From NCBI GenBank assembly GCA_965249685.1, contig CBDFMN010000003.1, forward strand, positions 992,001 to 1,056,000: a DNA stretch of 64,000 nucleotides, in the 5' to 3' direction. The DNA comes from RH-AL1 sp965249685. Its GTDB lineage: Bacteria > Pseudomonadota > Alphaproteobacteria > Rhizobiales > Beijerinckiaceae. The first letter of the stretch is position 1, and every line of letters starts with the position of its first letter. A program made the translations under genes and the position numbers. Below, piece by piece: positions 33,777-42,965 of the stretch. Under the pieces are notes generated by a model that worked only from the letters and a program-made list of their open reading frames with translations, had not been told where the DNA came from and ran no database searches.

Positions 33777-35651
33777 GTGCTCCACATCAACGACATCACT
33801 CTCCGCCTAGGGCCGCGCGTCCTGTTCGATCACGCCTCCGCGGCCCTGCCGGAGGGCGCGCGTATCGGCTTCGTCGGGCGCAACGGCACGGGCAAGACCA
33901 CGCTCTTCAAGATGATCGCCGACGAGCTGGCACCCGACACCGGCTCGCTCTCCATTCCCAAGCAGATGAAGATGGGCCGCGTCGAGCAGGAGGCGCCGGG
34001 CGGACCGGGCTCGTTGATCGACTTCGTGCTCGAAGCCGATATCGAGCGCACCGCTTTGCTGGCGGAAGCCGATACGGCCACCGACCCGCAGCGGATCGCC
34101 GACATTCACGCGCGCCTGGTCGACATCGACGCGCATTCGGCGCCGGCCCGTGCCGGACGCATCCTGTCGGGCCTCGGCTTCGACTTCGAGGCCCAGACGC
34201 GGCCGCTGTCGTCCTACTCGGGGGGGTGGCGGATGCGTGTCGCGCTGGCCGCCGTGCTGTTCGCACAACCCGACCTCCTGCTTCTCGACGAGCCCACCAA
34301 CTACCTCGACCTTGAGGGTACGCTCTGGCTCATCGACTACCTCCAGCGCTACCCCGCCACCATCCTCGTCATCAGCCACGACCGCGACATGCTCGACGCG
34401 GTTTGCAATCACATTCTCCACCTCAACCATTCCAAGCTGACGCTGTGGACCGGCAATTACACGAGCTTCGAAAAGCAACGCCGCGAGCAGCAGGCGATCG
34501 AACAGAAGCACAAGAAAAAGCAGGACGAGCAGCGCAAGCACCTGCAAGCCTTCGTCGACCGCTTCCGCGCCTCGGCCACCAAGGCCGCGCAGGCGCAGTC
34601 ACGAGTGAAAATGCTCGCCAAGATGGAGCCGGTGTCGGCGCTCGTCGACGGCGGCGTCCTGCCGATCCACCTGCCCTCGCCGGAGAAACCGCTGAAGCCG
34701 CCGATCATCGCCATGGACGGGGCCAGTACCGGCTACGACGGTAAAATGGTTCTCAAGAACCTCAATCTGACGATCGCCGACGACGACCGCATCGGGCTGC
34801 TCGGTTCCAACGGCAATGGCAAGTCGACCTTCGCCAAGCTCATAGCGGGACGCCTGCAGGCGATGACGGGGAGCGTGCGGCGCTCGGCCAAACTGGAAGT
34901 CGGCTTCTTCGCCCAGCACCAGGTCGACGACTTGGACGAACAGGCGACGCCCTACCAGTGCGTGCAGCCGCTGATGAAAGGCGCGAGCGAGGCGCAGGTC
35001 CGGGGCAAGTGCGCGCAGATCGGCTTTCCGAACGTGAAGGCCGACACCAAGGTCGCCATGCTGTCGGGTGGCGAGAAGGCACGTCTGCTGATGGGGCTTT
35101 GCGCGTTCAACGGGCCGCACCTGCTCATCATGGACGAGCCGACCAACCATCTCGACATCGACAGCCGCGCCGCGCTCATCGAAGCGATCAACGAGTATCG
35201 CGGCGCCGTCGTCCTCGTCTCGCACGACCGTTACCTGCTCGACGCCTGTGCCGACCGGCTGTGGCAGGTCGCCGATGGCGGCGTGAAGCCCTACGAGGGC
35301 GACATGGACGACTACAAGGCGATGATCTTGGGCACGACAGGCGATGGCAAGCCGCGCAAGAAGGCGCAAACGGCCGAAGTCATCCCGCTCGCACCGGTCG
35401 CCGCCAAGGCATCGCCGCCGCGCCAGGTCGTGCCGCTGAAGAAGCGCCTCGCCGCCGTCGAAGAAAAGATCACCCAGTTTCAAGGGCTGATCGCCCGCAT
35501 CGACAAAGCCCTGTCGGATCGCGACGCCTTTATCAGCGCGCCGACGCGCGCGGCCCAGATCGCACGCCAGCGGGTCGACCTCGCCAAGGCGCTGGCTGCC
35601 GCAGAGGACGATTGGCTGATGCTCAGTGCCGAGCAGGACGCGGCGCAGTGA
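33777..35651 (+). CDS. ABC-F family ATPase (624 aa)
   Basis: ABC-F proteins are soluble ribosome-associated ATPases with two nucleotide-binding domains and no membrane part. The first domain has Walker A GRNGTGKTT, signature YSGGWRMRVALA and Walker B LLLLDEPTNYLD. The second has GSNGNGKST, LSGGEKARLLMG and LLIMDEPTNHLD. Between them is a charged linker (EQKHKKKQDEQRKHLQAF), the P-site tRNA interaction motif, and the C-terminus is coiled coil. It looks like the housekeeping YheS/Uup group more than a resistance factor. The start is GTG at 33777. Confidence 0.9.
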   Translation: MLHINDITLRLGPRVLFDHASAALPEGARIGFVGRNGTGKTTLFKMIADELAPDTGSLSIPKQMKMGRVEQEAPGGPGSLIDFVLEADIERTALLAEADTATDPQRIADIHARLVDIDAHSAPARAGRILSGLGFDFEAQTRPLSSYSGGWRMRVALAAVLFAQPDLLLLDEPTNYLDLEGTLWLIDYLQRYPATILVISHDRDMLDAVCNHILHLNHSKLTLWTGNYTSFEKQRREQQAIEQKHKKKQDEQRKHLQAFVDRFRASATKAAQAQSRVKMLAKMEPVSALVDGGVLPIHLPSPEKPLKPPIIAMDGASTGYDGKMVLKNLNLTIADDDRIGLLGSNGNGKSTFAKLIAGRLQAMTGSVRRSAKLEVGFFAQHQVDDLDEQATPYQCVQPLMKGASEAQVRGKCAQIGFPNVKADTKVAMLSGGEKARLLMGLCAFNGPHLLIMDEPTNHLDIDSRAALIEAINEYRGAVVLVSHDRYLLDACADRLWQVADGGVKPYEGDMDDYKAMILGTTGDGKPRKKAQTAEVIPLAPVAAKASPPRQVVPLKKRLAAVEEKITQFQGLIARIDKALSDRDAFISAPTRAAQIARQRVDLAKALAAAEDDWLMLSAEQDAAQ

Positions 35652-35667
35652 GGTACTCGCCGCCCCG

Positions 35668-37515
35668 ATGCGTCCGGGCCGGCCTCCGGTGAGTGGCGAA
35701 GTCGAGGTCGGATGGCGCGAAAGAAGCGCGGGACGGCGGCGCCCAGCCCTCGTCGGGGGCGCGCTGCTCGCTTTGCTCCTGCTCTGCGCGGGTCTTGCTG
35801 CAGCACCCATCCTCTTCAAGGGCGCGAGCCTGCGTAGCGAGATCGCGGAGCAGGTCCGCTCGACGGCAGGCCTGACGTTGACGGCGGACGGCCCGGTCCG
35901 GTTCAGGCTCTTCCCCCAGCCGCACGTGGAGATGGCGGACCTCCACATCATCGACAGAACCGGCGCCCTTCGCATCGACGCGACGGGGTTGGAGGGCCAG
36001 GTCCGGTTCCTGCCGCTTCTGGTCGGCCGGCTCGAGATCGCCTCGGCCGCGCTCGAGCGCCCGCACCTTAGCATCGACCTCGACGCGGGCCCGGCACCCG
36101 CCGATCGCGCGGTCGGCCGGGCGCTGCGGTCGGATGCGCCTCGGGGCGCCCCGGGGAGCCAGCGGCTCGGCATCGTCACGCTCGTCGACGGAACGGCGGT
36201 GCTGAAAAGCAAGGCGCGGGCGCATGATGTCGTCGTCGACGCGGTCAACCTCACCGTCGATTGGCGCAGTCTCGACGCTCCCGCGACGCTAACCGGGGCG
36301 GTCACCTTCCGCGGACACAGCGCGGAGGTCGCGGCTTGGGTGGCACAGCCCTCCAGCCTGCTGCGCGGCGACTCGTCGGCGATCACCCTGCGCGTCCGCT
36401 CGGCGCCGCTCGACCTGTCCGCGAACGGCGTCTTTGCTGGCTCCCCCGCTGCCGGGTACCACGGCCGGATCACGGCGAGCGCGCCGTCGCTGCCCGACGC
36501 CCTGGCGCTGGCGGGTATTGATGCAGCCCTGCCCGCACCATTCGCCGACTTCACGTTGACGAGCGACGCGACCGTCGGCGGCGGCACGCTCGACCTGCCG
36601 AACCTGCGCCTGCAGCTTGACGGCAATGCGTTCGAAGGAACGCTCGCCTATCAGGGAAACGGCGGAGCGCCGACGCTTTCCGGCACGCTGGCGACCGAGC
36701 AGTTTTCCCTCGTCCCGTTCCTCGCCAAGGCGCCGCCGCTGCTTGATCCCGCGCGGCGCTGGTCGCGCGAAAGGGTAAGGCCGGACCGCCGCGACCAGCT
36801 AAGGCTCGACCTGCGGATCTCCGCCACGCACCTCCGCTTGCCGCCCTACGTCATTGACGATGCCGCGTTGGCGGTGATGACGCGCGACGGTCGCACGGAT
36901 GTGGCGCTCGTCGAGGGAAAGACCTACGGGGGCACGCTGAAAGGCCATGCCTCGGTCGGGCTTTCGGGAGGCAATTTCAGCGTGCGGGCCGCCGGCGCGC
37001 TGACTGCCGCCGATGCCGGTGCGTTGAGCTGGGACCTGTTCGGCCGGCAGGTTGCGGCAGGGTCGCTGTCGGTATCGGCCAATTTGGAGAGCGCCGGCGA
37101 CAGCGCAGGCGCGCTGGTCGGGAGCCTGCGCGGCTGGGCTAAGGGCCGCGTCGGAGACGGGGAACTTTCCGGCGTCGATCTCGGGCTCGCGCTCCGCGAC
37201 CGCGACGCCAACGACGAGGACGGTGCGTCGGCGGCGCTGCGGAAGGGTCGCACGCCATTCGAGGCAGCCGATTTTTCATTTCAGATCGCCGATGGCGTGG
37301 CGACGATCGATAGTGCCGGCCTCAAAGGCCCTGACGCGACCCTGCGGATCGGCGGCAAGGCCGACCTGGCGCAGCGCCGCTTCGACCTGCGCAGCGCCGC
37401 CAGCCTTTCAAGCACCTCCAGCCTGCCAAGCGCTACGGGGGCGCTCGTCTTTACGATCAAGGGTCCGTTCGATCAGGCGGTCGTCACCCCGGAGCCGGCG
37501 CCGCCGAAACCGTGA
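35668..37515 (+). CDS. AsmA-family envelope protein (615 aa)
   Basis: One N-terminal TM anchor (ALVGGALLALLLLCAGLAAAP, residues about 29-49) precedes a long periplasmic beta-rich part. The AsmA opening is clear: VRSTAGLTLTADGPVRFRLFPQPHVEMADLHI, with later SVSANLESAGDSAGALVGSLRGWAKGRVGDGELSGVDL and FTIKGPFDQAVVTPEP in the conserved C-terminal region. AsmA-like proteins are implicated in phospholipid transport and outer-membrane homeostasis. The start could be the ATG at 35668 or a GTG at 35626 inside the ABC-F gene. Confidence 0.85.
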   Translation: MRPGRPPVSGEVEVGWRERSAGRRRPALVGGALLALLLLCAGLAAAPILFKGASLRSEIAEQVRSTAGLTLTADGPVRFRLFPQPHVEMADLHIIDRTGALRIDATGLEGQVRFLPLLVGRLEIASAALERPHLSIDLDAGPAPADRAVGRALRSDAPRGAPGSQRLGIVTLVDGTAVLKSKARAHDVVVDAVNLTVDWRSLDAPATLTGAVTFRGHSAEVAAWVAQPSSLLRGDSSAITLRVRSAPLDLSANGVFAGSPAAGYHGRITASAPSLPDALALAGIDAALPAPFADFTLTSDATVGGGTLDLPNLRLQLDGNAFEGTLAYQGNGGAPTLSGTLATEQFSLVPFLAKAPPLLDPARRWSRERVRPDRRDQLRLDLRISATHLRLPPYVIDDAALAVMTRDGRTDVALVEGKTYGGTLKGHASVGLSGGNFSVRAAGALTAADAGALSWDLFGRQVAAGSLSVSANLESAGDSAGALVGSLRGWAKGRVGDGELSGVDLGLALRDRDANDEDGASAALRKGRTPFEAADFSFQIADGVATIDSAGLKGPDATLRIGGKADLAQRRFDLRSAASLSSTSSLPSATGALVFTIKGPFDQAVVTPEPAPPKP

Positions 37516-37536
37516 AGGACGCGTCGGCGATGGCGT

Positions 37537-38043
37537 TCAAGGCAGCGGCTTCACCGTCGCGACGACGGCGGCGAGAGCCGGGTCGTCGCGCCGGCCGCGC
37601 GTTACGATGTTCAGCGTTTCCGCGTCACCAACGGGAATGGCGTAGTAGGTGACGGTCGTCGGCGCACCCTTGAACGTCGTCGGATCGTCGACGCGCGAGA
37701 CGAAAGCGTCGAGGTCATTGATCTTGATATCGCTATCCGTCGTCTTCGCCTCGGCGCCGGGGCGAAGGGGCGCGAAAGCGACGCCCTGCTCTTCCAGATA
37801 GCCGGCGGTCTCCGCGTCGTAGTCGCCGGCGGCCTTCTCGTCGCCCTTGATCACCTTGGCGACGAGAAAAGACTGGCCGTCCGGGGACATCCCTTCCACG
37901 CCGCGGCGGCCGAGCTTCGGATGCCAATCGTCAGGGATGACGATGGAGACGGCCGGCTTGCCATCGCCGAACGCCAGGGGGATGTCTGCGGCCCACGCCA
38001 TGGACAGCGGGGCGAGGACGAGCAATGCAGCAAGCGCCTTCAT
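37537..38043 (-). CDS. Secreted hypothetical protein (168 aa)
   Basis: A signal peptide MKALAALLVLAPLSMAWA precedes a mature domain beginning ADIPLAFGDGKPAVSIVIPDDWHPKLGRRG. It has a beta-rich pattern (TTVTYYAIPVGDAETLNIVTRG) that resembles small periplasmic proteins often annotated only as hypothetical. GGGGGAGG precedes the ATG at 38043. It follows folD on the same strand and is convergent with the AsmA-like gene. Confidence 0.75.
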   Translation of the reverse strand: MKALAALLVLAPLSMAWAADIPLAFGDGKPAVSIVIPDDWHPKLGRRGVEGMSPDGQSFLVAKVIKGDEKAAGDYDAETAGYLEEQGVAFAPLRPGAEAKTTDSDIKINDLDAFVSRVDDPTTFKGAPTTVTYYAIPVGDAETLNIVTRGRRDDPALAAVVATVKPLP

Positions 38044-38096
38044 CGAGCCTCCCCCGGACCGCACGACCCCCTGGCGACATGTTAAGACGAACGGCT

Positions 38097-39050
38097 TCAG
38101 CCAGCCGCGCGTTCCGCCGAGCGCAGCGTGTTGGCCATCAGCATGGCGATTGTCATCGGTCCGACCCCGCCCGGCACCGGCGTGATCGCCACCGCGTTGA
38201 CGGCACAACCCGCATAATCGACGTCTCCGACAAGCTTGGTCTTCGGCTTGCCTGCCGCGTTCAGGCCCTCGCCCGCCACGCGGTTGATACCGACGTCGAT
38301 GACGATCGCACCCGGCTTGATCCAGTCGCCCTTGATCATCTCCGGCCTTCCGACGGCTGCGACGACGAGATCGGCCCGGCGCACGGTGGCCGCCAAGTCC
38401 TTGGTGCGCGAATGGGCGACGGTCACTGTCATATTTTTCGAAAGCAGCAGTTGCACCATCGGCTTTCCGACGATGTTGGATCGGCCGACGACGACCGCTT
38501 CCATGCCGTCGAGCTTCAGGCCGAGAGCGGCCGCCGTCTTCTCGATCAGGACGAGACTCCCGGCGGGCGTACAGGGAACGAGCGCGCGCGACCCGTCGCC
38601 GACGCCGAGGAGACCGACGTTGACCGGATGGAAGCCGTCGACGTCTTTGGAGGGCGAGACCGCCTCCAGCACCTTGTTGGCGTCGATGCCGTCCGGCAAC
38701 GGCAATTGCACCAGGATGCCGTGGATCTGCGGGTCGGCGTTGAGCTCGGCAATGAGCGTCAGCAGTTCCGTCTCCGTCGTGGTGGCGGCGAGGTCATGCT
38801 GCACGGAGTAGAAGCCGCAGGCTTTGGCGGCCTTGCCCTTCGCGCCGACGTACACCTGGCTCGCCGGGTTCTCGCCGACGAGTACGACGGCGAGCCCGGG
38901 GGTCGTTCCGCGCGCGATGAGTGCCTTGGCGCGCTCCGCCACCTCTTCGAGCACTTGGAGCGAGGCGATCTTGCCGTCGATCACGTGCGCTCCGCTCTCT
39001 GAAGGCCGGACGACGGCCGCAGCGGCTGGTTCGGCGGTGGCGAGGCTCAT
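38097..39050 (-). CDS. folD: Bifunctional methylenetetrahydrofolate dehydrogenase/methenyltetrahydrofolate cyclohydrolase
   Basis: FolD interconverts 5,10-methylene-, methenyl- and 10-formyl-tetrahydrofolate and so feeds purine synthesis. The 317-residue protein has VVLVGENPASQVYVGAKGKAAKACG with the catalytic Lys, ILVQLPLPDGID, SPSKDVDGFHPVNVG, PCTPAGSLVLIEK, VVVGRSNIVGKPM and TPVPGGVGPMTIAMLM. An N-terminal extension of about 20 residues precedes the core. Length is slightly above average because of it. Confidence 0.96.
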   Translation of the reverse strand: MSLATAEPAAAAVVRPSESGAHVIDGKIASLQVLEEVAERAKALIARGTTPGLAVVLVGENPASQVYVGAKGKAAKACGFYSVQHDLAATTTETELLTLIAELNADPQIHGILVQLPLPDGIDANKVLEAVSPSKDVDGFHPVNVGLLGVGDGSRALVPCTPAGSLVLIEKTAAALGLKLDGMEAVVVGRSNIVGKPMVQLLLSKNMTVTVAHSRTKDLAATVRRADLVVAAVGRPEMIKGDWIKPGAIVIDVGINRVAGEGLNAAGKPKTKLVGDVDYAGCAVNAVAITPVPGGVGPMTIAMLMANTLRSAERAAG

Positions 39051-39113
39051 GAAGGGTCACCTTGAGTTTCGATGTCGGAGCGGCGTTTTTTGTCAGGTTT
39101 CACCAAGCCTGTC

Positions 39114-40028
39114 TCAAAAAAGTTTGTCCCGCAAGGCGCTGGGAAATGACCTGGCGGCGGCGGCCGCGAAGGTATACGTCGCGGCATGGGCGCCCATCCC
39201 ACCCGGCGGCAAAGGGATCATGGAGGGCTTGCGCCATAGGTCGCCGTCGCTGTCGACGGTGTCGCCATGGCCGGTCCAGGCCTCGACGGACAGGAACCGC
39301 CCCCCCGGCCGCGACCACAAAGCGATATGCGGGAAACCCTCCAGCGAAATAACGAGCGCTGGACCGTGGCGACGGTGGAAGCGGAGGGTGCGGCTGCGCG
39401 CCTGGAGGAAGCAGAGGGCCTCCCGCTCGAAGAGCGCGTCCGAAAGGTCGAGGTGCCGCCCTTCCAACGGCACCGGGCGACGCTCCCACGTGAACAGGCC
39501 GTCGTCCGAAATCACCGGCACCTCCGGCCGCTCGACCTCGCCGAAGGCGATGGCATAATCGGCCGGGTCACCACCCGCGAAGGGCCAGCAGAAGCCGGGA
39601 TGCAGGCCGCAGGCGTAGGGGAACGGCGCTGGGCCGGGATTGCTGACGACGAGCTCGGTGCGCAACGCCGGCCCGCACAGCGCATAGGTAACCTCCAGCG
39701 TGAACGCGAACGGGTAGAGCCGCAGGGTTTCGGCCGACGAGGCGAGCCGAAGGCGGGCCCAGTCCGCGCCCCGCGCTGCGAGTTCGAATGGCAGGGCGCG
39801 CGCGAAGCCGTGCAGGCCGAGCGGGTAGGTCCGGCCCTCGACCTGCACCGTGCCATCCCGGGTCCACCCGACCACGGGAAAGAGAACAGGTGCCGTTTCT
39901 GCCCATACGTGCGGGTCGGGCGTCCAGATCAGAGGCACCCCGTTGATGTGCCAAGCCCGCAATTCCGCTCCATGCAACGCCACGCGCGCCGTCGCCACGC
40001 CATCGTGCAAGTCGAGCGTGTCGCTCAC
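39114..40028 (-). CDS. Aldose 1-epimerase-like protein (LacX/YeaD type)
   Basis: The 304-residue protein has the galactose-mutarotase fold: an N-terminal VALHGAELRAWHINGVPLIWTPDPHVW, GLHGFARALPFELAARG, the His-containing YACGLHPGFCWPF, and LSVEAWTGHGD with the likely catalytic glutamate. These proteins are often annotated LacX or glucose-6-phosphate 1-epimerase-like; substrate unknown. The GTG start at 40028 overlaps the stop of the lipid kinase gene (GTGA), so the two are translationally coupled. Confidence 0.8.
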   Translation of the reverse strand: MSDTLDLHDGVATARVALHGAELRAWHINGVPLIWTPDPHVWAETAPVLFPVVGWTRDGTVQVEGRTYPLGLHGFARALPFELAARGADWARLRLASSAETLRLYPFAFTLEVTYALCGPALRTELVVSNPGPAPFPYACGLHPGFCWPFAGGDPADYAIAFGEVERPEVPVISDDGLFTWERRPVPLEGRHLDLSDALFEREALCFLQARSRTLRFHRRHGPALVISLEGFPHIALWSRPGGRFLSVEAWTGHGDTVDSDGDLWRKPSMIPLPPGGMGAHAATYTFAAAAARSFPSALRDKLF

Positions 40029-40921
40029 GCCGAGGCCTCGGGCACGTAGACCGCAATAGCCTGGAGGCGCTGCGTAAAACGCGCGGGCGTCTGCGTTACC
40101 AATTCCCCGTCGGCGTTCACCGGCCGAGGCCGGCGGGTAATGACCTCGAAGCTGGCGCCGCGTGCGGTGCGGACCTCGCGCACGGCCCCATGGCTGCCGG
40201 ACTTGAACGCGCGGAGCATCAGCGCCATGCGCCAGACCTGCGAGAACTCCAGCGAGTAGAGATCGAGGTGGCCATCGTCGATCTGCGCCTCGCTCGCCAC
40301 GATATTGCCGCCTCCGTAGTAACGGCCGTTGCCGACCGCGATCTGCATCGTTCGCACCATGATCTTCTTCTCGCCGAGCAGGAGCGTCGCGTGGAAGGGG
40401 CGCGCCTCCAGAAGGACGTGACTGGCACTGATGGCATAGCTCAGGCGGCCGAAGCGCCGCTTGCTGTCGGCGGTCAGGCGCTGGGCGAGATCGGCGGCGA
40501 GACCCACGCTGGCGACGTTGAAGAAGGGGCGGCCGTTAACCTCCCCGACGTCGATGGAGCGCGTCGCCCCCCGGCAGATCGTCGCGGCGGCCGCGGCGAC
40601 GTCGAACGGGAGGCCGACGGAGCGGGCGAAATCGTTGGCCGTGCCGAGCGGGAGCACGCCGACCGGAAGCCCGGTGGCGAGCAGGCCGGACCCAGCTGCG
40701 TTGAGCGTTCCGTCGCCGCCGCCAACGATGACGCAATCCACTTTGTCGCGGTGGGCGAGGATGCATCGCGTGATGTCGGCCGCGCTGTCGCAGCTACCAT
40801 CGAAGAGAGTCACGCCGGCGGCGCGGAATCGGTCCAGCGCCACGCCAAGACCATGGCCCCCATTGCGGCTGCAGGGGTTGACGACGAGGAGCGCGCGCTG
40901 CGGCGCCTGCAAATGCGACAC
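40025..40921 (-). CDS. Diacylglycerol/lipid kinase family protein (YegS/BmrU type)
   Basis: The 298-residue DAGK-catalytic protein should phosphorylate a lipid using ATP. It shows LLVVNPCSRNGG, the nucleotide-binding VIVGGGDGTLNAAGSGL, LPLGTANDFARSVGLP, and the second-domain strands NVASVGLAADLAQRL and VGNGRYYGGGNIVAS. No signal peptide is present. The GTG start at 40921 has AGGTGAG upstream. Lipid substrate unknown. It is divergent from the hpnP candidate and cotranscribed with the aldose-epimerase-like gene. Confidence 0.87.
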   Translation of the reverse strand: MSHLQAPQRALLVVNPCSRNGGHGLGVALDRFRAAGVTLFDGSCDSAADITRCILAHRDKVDCVIVGGGDGTLNAAGSGLLATGLPVGVLPLGTANDFARSVGLPFDVAAAAATICRGATRSIDVGEVNGRPFFNVASVGLAADLAQRLTADSKRRFGRLSYAISASHVLLEARPFHATLLLGEKKIMVRTMQIAVGNGRYYGGGNIVASEAQIDDGHLDLYSLEFSQVWRMALMLRAFKSGSHGAVREVRTARGASFEVITRRPRPVNADGELVTQTPARFTQRLQAIAVYVPEASA

Positions 40922-41037
40922 GCACTCACCTTTGACGAGCCTGTGTTGTCAGAGTTCTAGCCTGCCCCTGCCCCGTAGGCTATCAACGGGCGACGGGCTG
41001 ATGCTCAGCTCTCCAGCCTCAGGATAGCATTCCGCTC

Positions 41038-42633
41038 ATGACCCATGCGAACACCGTGTGCGTGAGGCGCATCCTCTGCGTCTTCCCCCATTATGAGCCG
41101 TCCTTCGGAACTTTCGAATACGCCTACCCCCTCACGGACAAGACCAAAGCCTTTATGCCGCCGCAGGGACTGCTGGTCATCGCCGCCGTCCTACCGCCGC
41201 ACTGGGACGTCCGCTTCGTCGACGAGAACATGGCGGCGGCCTCCGCCGAGGATTTCGAGTGGGCCGACGCGGTCTTCGTCAGCGGCATGCATATCCAGCG
41301 CCGGCAGATCGACAGCATCAACCGCCGCGCCCACCAGCATGGCAAGCCGACCGTGTTGGGCGGCCCCTCCGTCTCGTCGTGCCCCGAACAATATCCCGAT
41401 TTCGACTATCTCCACCTCGGCGAAATGGGCGACGCGACGGACGAGCTCATCGCCATCCTGGGCGACACGCTGGAACGGCCGCGATCCCAGGTGACGCTGC
41501 GCACGAAGGTACGGCGCGAGCTGAGCCAGTTCCCCATGCCCGCCTACGAGTTGGCGGCCATCGACCGTTACATGCTGGGAACGATCCAGTTCTCGTCGGG
41601 CTGCCCGTACAAATGCGAGTTCTGCGACATCCCCGGCCTCTACGGCCGCGTGCCGCGGCTAAAGACACCGGAGCAAATCACCGCCGAACTCGACAAGCTG
41701 CTGTCTTTCGGCGTCAACGGATCGGTCTATTTCGTCGACGACAACATCGTCGGCAACCGCAAGGCGATCCGCGACCTGCTTCCGCACCTTGTGGAGTGGC
41801 AGAAGCGCAACGGCTATGCGATCACCTTCGCCTGCGAGGCGACGCTGAACATCGCCCGCTCTCCGGAGATCCTCGCGCTGATGCGCGAGGCGGCGTTCGA
41901 AGCGATCTTCTGCGGGATCGAGACGCCGGAGGCCGACGCGCTGACGGCGATGGACAAGGGCCACAACATGGTCATGCCCATTCTGGATGCGGTCAAGATC
42001 ATCAACGACCACGGCATGCAGGTCGTCTCCGGCATTATCCTCGGGCTCGACTCGGACACGCCGGATACCGGCGCCAAGGTGTTGAGCTTCGTCGAGCAAT
42101 CGCAAATCCCGATGCTGACCATCAACCTGCTGCAGGCGTTGCCGCAGACACCCTTGTGGGACCGGTTGCAGAAGGCCGGGCGGATCGACGCGCGCGACGA
42201 CCGCGAATCCAACGTCGACTTCCTCATGCCCTACGATCAAGTGCTCGACATGTGGCGGGAGTGCATGGAGCGCGCCTACCGACCGGCAGAAGTATTCAAG
42301 CGCTATACGCACCAGATGCAGGCAACCTGGCCGAACCGTCTGCCGCGCCCCAACAGCAAGCAGCGCACGAGTTGGTCCAACATCAAGAAAGGCGTCAGCA
42401 TCCTCGCTAAGCTCCTGTGGATCGTAGGCGTGCGCGGGGACTACCGCATCCCGTTCTGGAAGTTTGCGCTTCCCCTGCTGCTGCGAGGCAAGATCGAGGC
42501 GCTGCTAACCTATGGGCTACCGGCTCACCATTTGATCATGTTCGCGCGCGACGCCTGCTCCGGCCATGGCAACGCTTCACACTATTCAACCAAGCTGCGA
42601 TCGAGCGAGCCGGTGCTCAACCCCGCCGAGTAG
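41038..42633 (+). CDS. hpnP: B12-binding domain radical SAM enzyme, candidate hopanoid C-2 methylase
   Basis: HpnP methylates hopanoids at C-2 to give 2-methylhopanoids. The 531-residue protein has an N-terminal cobalamin-binding-type Rossmann domain (about 10-165: ILCVFPHYEPSFGTF, FMPPQGLLVIAAVLPPHWDVRFVDENM, VLGGPSVSSCPE). A radical SAM core follows with the [4Fe-4S] cysteines in SSGCPYKCEFCDIPGLYGR (C189, C193, C196), YFVDDNIVGNRKA and FCGIETPEADAL. A C-terminal extension (about 390-531) includes NVDFLMPYDQV and ends in a membrane-associating region. These stretches match what I know of HpnP; other class B radical SAM methylases are the alternative. No other hopanoid gene is nearby. Confidence 0.8.
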   Translation: MTHANTVCVRRILCVFPHYEPSFGTFEYAYPLTDKTKAFMPPQGLLVIAAVLPPHWDVRFVDENMAAASAEDFEWADAVFVSGMHIQRRQIDSINRRAHQHGKPTVLGGPSVSSCPEQYPDFDYLHLGEMGDATDELIAILGDTLERPRSQVTLRTKVRRELSQFPMPAYELAAIDRYMLGTIQFSSGCPYKCEFCDIPGLYGRVPRLKTPEQITAELDKLLSFGVNGSVYFVDDNIVGNRKAIRDLLPHLVEWQKRNGYAITFACEATLNIARSPEILALMREAAFEAIFCGIETPEADALTAMDKGHNMVMPILDAVKIINDHGMQVVSGIILGLDSDTPDTGAKVLSFVEQSQIPMLTINLLQALPQTPLWDRLQKAGRIDARDDRESNVDFLMPYDQVLDMWRECMERAYRPAEVFKRYTHQMQATWPNRLPRPNSKQRTSWSNIKKGVSILAKLLWIVGVRGDYRIPFWKFALPLLLRGKIEALLTYGLPAHHLIMFARDACSGHGNASHYSTKLRSSEPVLNPAE

Positions 42634-42965
42634 ACGAGCCGCCTCAAAGTGGAAAAAATAGAGGGGGCCGGTGCAGATCGGCTCCCTTTTTCGTGCCGGA
42701 CGTTCCGCTCTTCCCACATACCGGACGCGCGCGACTGCGATGTCCTCGCAACATCGTATGGCATCAAAGCGAACGCGGGCGGTATTCTTGTCAAGGGGCG
42801 CCGCAATACCGCTCGAGAGCCGCCGCTCTTCCGCAAAAACAGTAAAGCTGCACGGCCTGATTTTGAAAAAGGCAAAAGTTGCCGTAGGATTTGATTCGTT
42901 AGTTGAGTCGAGGAGCTCTGGAACCGCCTATCGGCCGCCGTGAGCTGTAAAAGAGGCCGGATGCG
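42634..42965. other. Intergenic region between the hpnP candidate and the hybrid kinase
   Basis: This 332-bp region holds the hpnP terminator at 42663-42691 and, nearer the kinase gene, a short dyad GGCAA-AAG-TTGCC at 42871-42883 in a lower-GC stretch that may be its control region. I see no gene in it. Confidence 0.5.
42663..42691 (+). terminator. Rho-independent terminator after the hpnP candidate
   Basis: GGGGGCCG (42663-42670) pairs with CGGCTCCC (42679-42686), with one G:U pair and an 8-nt loop. Five T follow (42687-42691). It starts 30 bp after the stop codon. Confidence 0.85.
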
